Of a stretch of 64,000 nucleotides of DNA, positions 62,670 to 64,000 are shown one piece after another. Under the pieces are notes generated by a model. That model was not told where the DNA came from and did no database searches. It was given only the letters and a program-made list of their open reading frames with translations. Both the position numbers and the translations under genes were made by a program. The stretch is from contig NZ_FNIR01000011.1 in assembly GCF_900103975.1 (NCBI RefSeq), forward strand, positions 62,001-126,000. The letters run 5' to 3'. The stretch is from Klenkia soli (GTDB lineage Bacteria > Actinomycetota > Actinomycetes > Mycobacteriales > Geodermatophilaceae). How positions within the stretch are numbered: position 1 is the first letter of the stretch; every line of letters begins with the position of its first letter.

Positions 62670-63788
62670 ATGACCGACCTGCCCGGCGGTTGCACCCTCG
62701 ACCAGCTCACCGCGGACCTGCGCCGGGCGCTCGACCGCCCCGGGCTCACCGTCACCGGCGCCCGCTGCACCCCGGTGGACCACGACGCCAGCGCCCCGAC
62801 CACCTCCGGGCTGCACCGGGTCACCGCGTCGACGGCCGCCGACGGCGACGTCCACCTGGTCGCCAAGGGCCTGCAGGCCGCCCGGCACGGCCTGCCCCCG
62901 GTGATCCCCTCCCCGGCGCGGGCCCACCTGGACTCCGTCATCCCGTGGCGGCTGGAGATCGACGTGCTGGCCACCCCGCTCGCCCAGCGGCTGCCCGCGG
63001 GCCTCGCCGTCCCGGTGGTGGTCGCCGTCCACGAGCACGAGGACGACCGGGCGACGCTGTGGATGGTCGACGTCGACCCGGTCGACGCGGCCTGGACGAC
63101 GGCGGACACCGAACGGGCCGCGCACCTGCTGGGCCGGCTGGCCGCCCGTCGCCGGCACGATCCCGTACCGCACTTCCCGGGCGGGGACTTCCTCACCGCG
63201 TACTGCGCGAACCAGCTCGACAGCTGGGCGGTGCCCCACATCCTCGACGACGCCACCTGGACGCACCCGGTGCTGGCCCCGCAGGCCGACCTCCGGCCCG
63301 CGCTGACGGCCCTGGCCGGCGACCGGGCCGGCCTGCTCGTCGAGCTGACCACCCTGCCCTGGCTGCCCGCGCACGGCGACGCGACGCCGATGAACCTGCT
63401 GCGGCCGCGGTCGGCACCGGACACCTTCGTCGCGATCGACTGGGCCACGGCCACCCCGGGTCCGGTGGGATGGGACGTCGTACCGCTGGTGTTCGGCCGC
63501 GCCGAGGCCGGGCTGGCCGACGCCGCCGGGCTGGGCGCGGAGCTGGACGTCGCGCTGGCCGCCCACGCGGCCGGCCTGCAGGCCGACGGCGTCGAGGTGT
63601 CCCCCGGCGACCTGCGCCGGTCCGTGCTGACCGCGGCGCTGCTGCGCTACCCGCTGACCAGCCTGCCGCTGGCGGTGGTCGACGGGATGCCCGAGGAGCC
63701 GGCGCACGCCGCCCGCAAGGCGGGGTTCGTGCGGGCGGTGCTGGCGCTCAGCGGCCGTCCACCGACACCTCGAACTCCACCTGGCTGA
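62670..63788 (+). CDS. Aminoglycoside phosphotransferase-family protein
   Basis: A 372-residue protein of the APH/choline kinase fold. The catalytic loop is WLPAHGDATPMNLLRPRS, with the HGDxxPxN pattern, and FVAIDWATATPGPVGWDVV follows, with the metal-binding Asp. A nucleotide-binding N-lobe is present but weakly conserved (VHLVAKGLQAARHG). Substrate unknown; it need not confer antibiotic resistance. The 3' end overlaps the GntR gene by 41 bases. The divergent MarR may regulate it. Confidence 0.78.
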   Translation: MTDLPGGCTLDQLTADLRRALDRPGLTVTGARCTPVDHDASAPTTSGLHRVTASTAADGDVHLVAKGLQAARHGLPPVIPSPARAHLDSVIPWRLEIDVLATPLAQRLPAGLAVPVVVAVHEHEDDRATLWMVDVDPVDAAWTTADTERAAHLLGRLAARRRHDPVPHFPGGDFLTAYCANQLDSWAVPHILDDATWTHPVLAPQADLRPALTALAGDRAGLLVELTTLPWLPAHGDATPMNLLRPRSAPDTFVAIDWATATPGPVGWDVVPLVFGRAEAGLADAAGLGAELDVALAAHAAGLQADGVEVSPGDLRRSVLTAALLRYPLTSLPLAVVDGMPEEPAHAARKAGFVRAVLALSGRPPTPRTPPG

Positions 63789-64000
63789 CGTCGGGCCGCA
63801 GCCGGGAGAACGAGTGCACCAGCGGGTTGCCGTAGCCGTCGTGCACGGTGGTGCGGACGACGAGCAGCGGCGAGCCGGCCACCACCTGCAGCACCTCGGC
63901 CTCCTCGGCGCCGGCGGTGCCGACGTCGACGGCGATGCGCGCCCGGGCCAGGTCGGCCTGGTACTCCCGGCGCAGGAACTCGTACAGCGACCCGTGCCCG
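63748..64000 (-). CDS. GntR-family regulator, UTRA domain (3' end only)
   Basis: The frame is open at the right edge, so only the last 83 residues are seen. Reading from the edge: GHGSLYEFLRREYQADLA, GAEEAEVLQVVAGSPLLVV, RTTVHDGYGNPLVHSFSRLR, then DVSQVEFEVSVDGR and the stop. This is the C-terminal part of a UTRA ligand-binding domain (HutC/FadR-like subfamily). The DNA-binding domain lies outside the window. It overlaps the end of the convergent phosphotransferase gene. Confidence 0.85.
   Translation of the reverse strand, partial: GHGSLYEFLRREYQADLARARIAVDVGTAGAEEAEVLQVVAGSPLLVVRTTVHDGYGNPLVHSFSRLRPDVSQVEFEVSVDGR

Noticed and set aside
62670-63788. Naming the phosphotransferase as an antibiotic-resistance gene
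   Set aside because: Only the generic APH catalytic loop is visible, and many such proteins act on other substrates.

Overview
The window is about 64 kb of very GC-rich DNA (roughly three quarters G+C by eye). Genes are dense and short-spaced, GTG starts are frequent, and most operons have GTGA or ATGA overlaps. The gene content is typical of a free-living high-GC actinobacterium: a DUF222/13E12-type HNH protein, a maltokinase-cap-like protein, a GAF-ANTAR protein, an NmtR-like ArsR regulator, FurA-KatG, EfeUOB, LtrA and dynamin-like GTPase pairs. It most resembles Geodermatophilaceae (Blastococcus, Modestobacter, Geodermatophilus). That placement is my inference from gene content, not from a search. 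It reads as chromosome. I saw no rRNA, tRNA, CRISPR array, insertion sequence or prophage. No gene-free gap exceeds about 300 bases; the largest are 14110-14402 and 23113-23389.

Layout. 1-1752: end of an ECF-type (CbiO/EcfA plus EcfT) importer. 1770-5389: an ABC ATPase with a DUF6297-like membrane partner, then an NCS2 nucleobase permease. 5465-7039: a retron-type reverse transcriptase with a structured leader bounded by an inverted repeat. 7088-11114: DUF1697, an anti-sigma kinase and its convergent PAS-PP2C phosphatase, rhodanese, and a maltokinase-cap-like protein. 11215-14109: a truncated GNAT gene, a gamma-glutamyltransferase and an odd overlapping hypothetical. 14403-19521: ArsR regulator, nucleoside hydrolase, a PHA synthase/depolymerase pair and LtrA. 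19573-20847: MarR, VOC and arr (rifampin ADP-ribosyltransferase) around twin palindromic operators. 20968-23112: DUF222/HNH protein with a LexA-box-like promoter. 23390-29262: coiled-coil protein, glycine betaine/choline-type ABC importer, STAS protein and a PEP-mutase-family enzyme.

29275-33019: two tandem dynamin-like GTPases and another HATPase. 33087-39949: M23 peptidase, a heterodimeric ABC exporter, and a phospholipase D protein coupled to a NYN protein. 40168-46641: TetR plus GAF-ANTAR, NUDIX, GNAT, DUF1992, AidB-like dehydrogenase, SRPBCC and CinA. 46676-48860: proline-rich membrane protein and a PASTA Ser/Thr kinase. 48889-54928: an iron and peroxide block, furA-katG followed by efeUOB, with a FurA-like operator and a DtxR/IdeR-like box. 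55063-57933: a thiolase, hydroxyacyl-CoA dehydrogenase and enoyl-CoA hydratase operon behind a TetR-type palindrome. 57973-59230: a DUF559/AbiEi-like gene between two copies of a hairpin repeat. The rest holds small hypotheticals, hydrolases, a MarR-SRPBCC pair, an aminoglycoside-phosphotransferase-like enzyme and the 3' end of a GntR regulator.

The strongest candidates for something new are the reverse transcriptase with its upstream inverted-repeat leader (a putative retron with no recognisable effector next to it) and the DUF559 cassette bracketed by repeated hairpins. Next come the DNA-damage-type promoter of the HNH gene and the double-operator resistance operon. The partner-switching proteins (two HATPase kinases, one PP2C phosphatase, one STAS protein) are scattered through the first 33 kb and may form one stress-signalling network.
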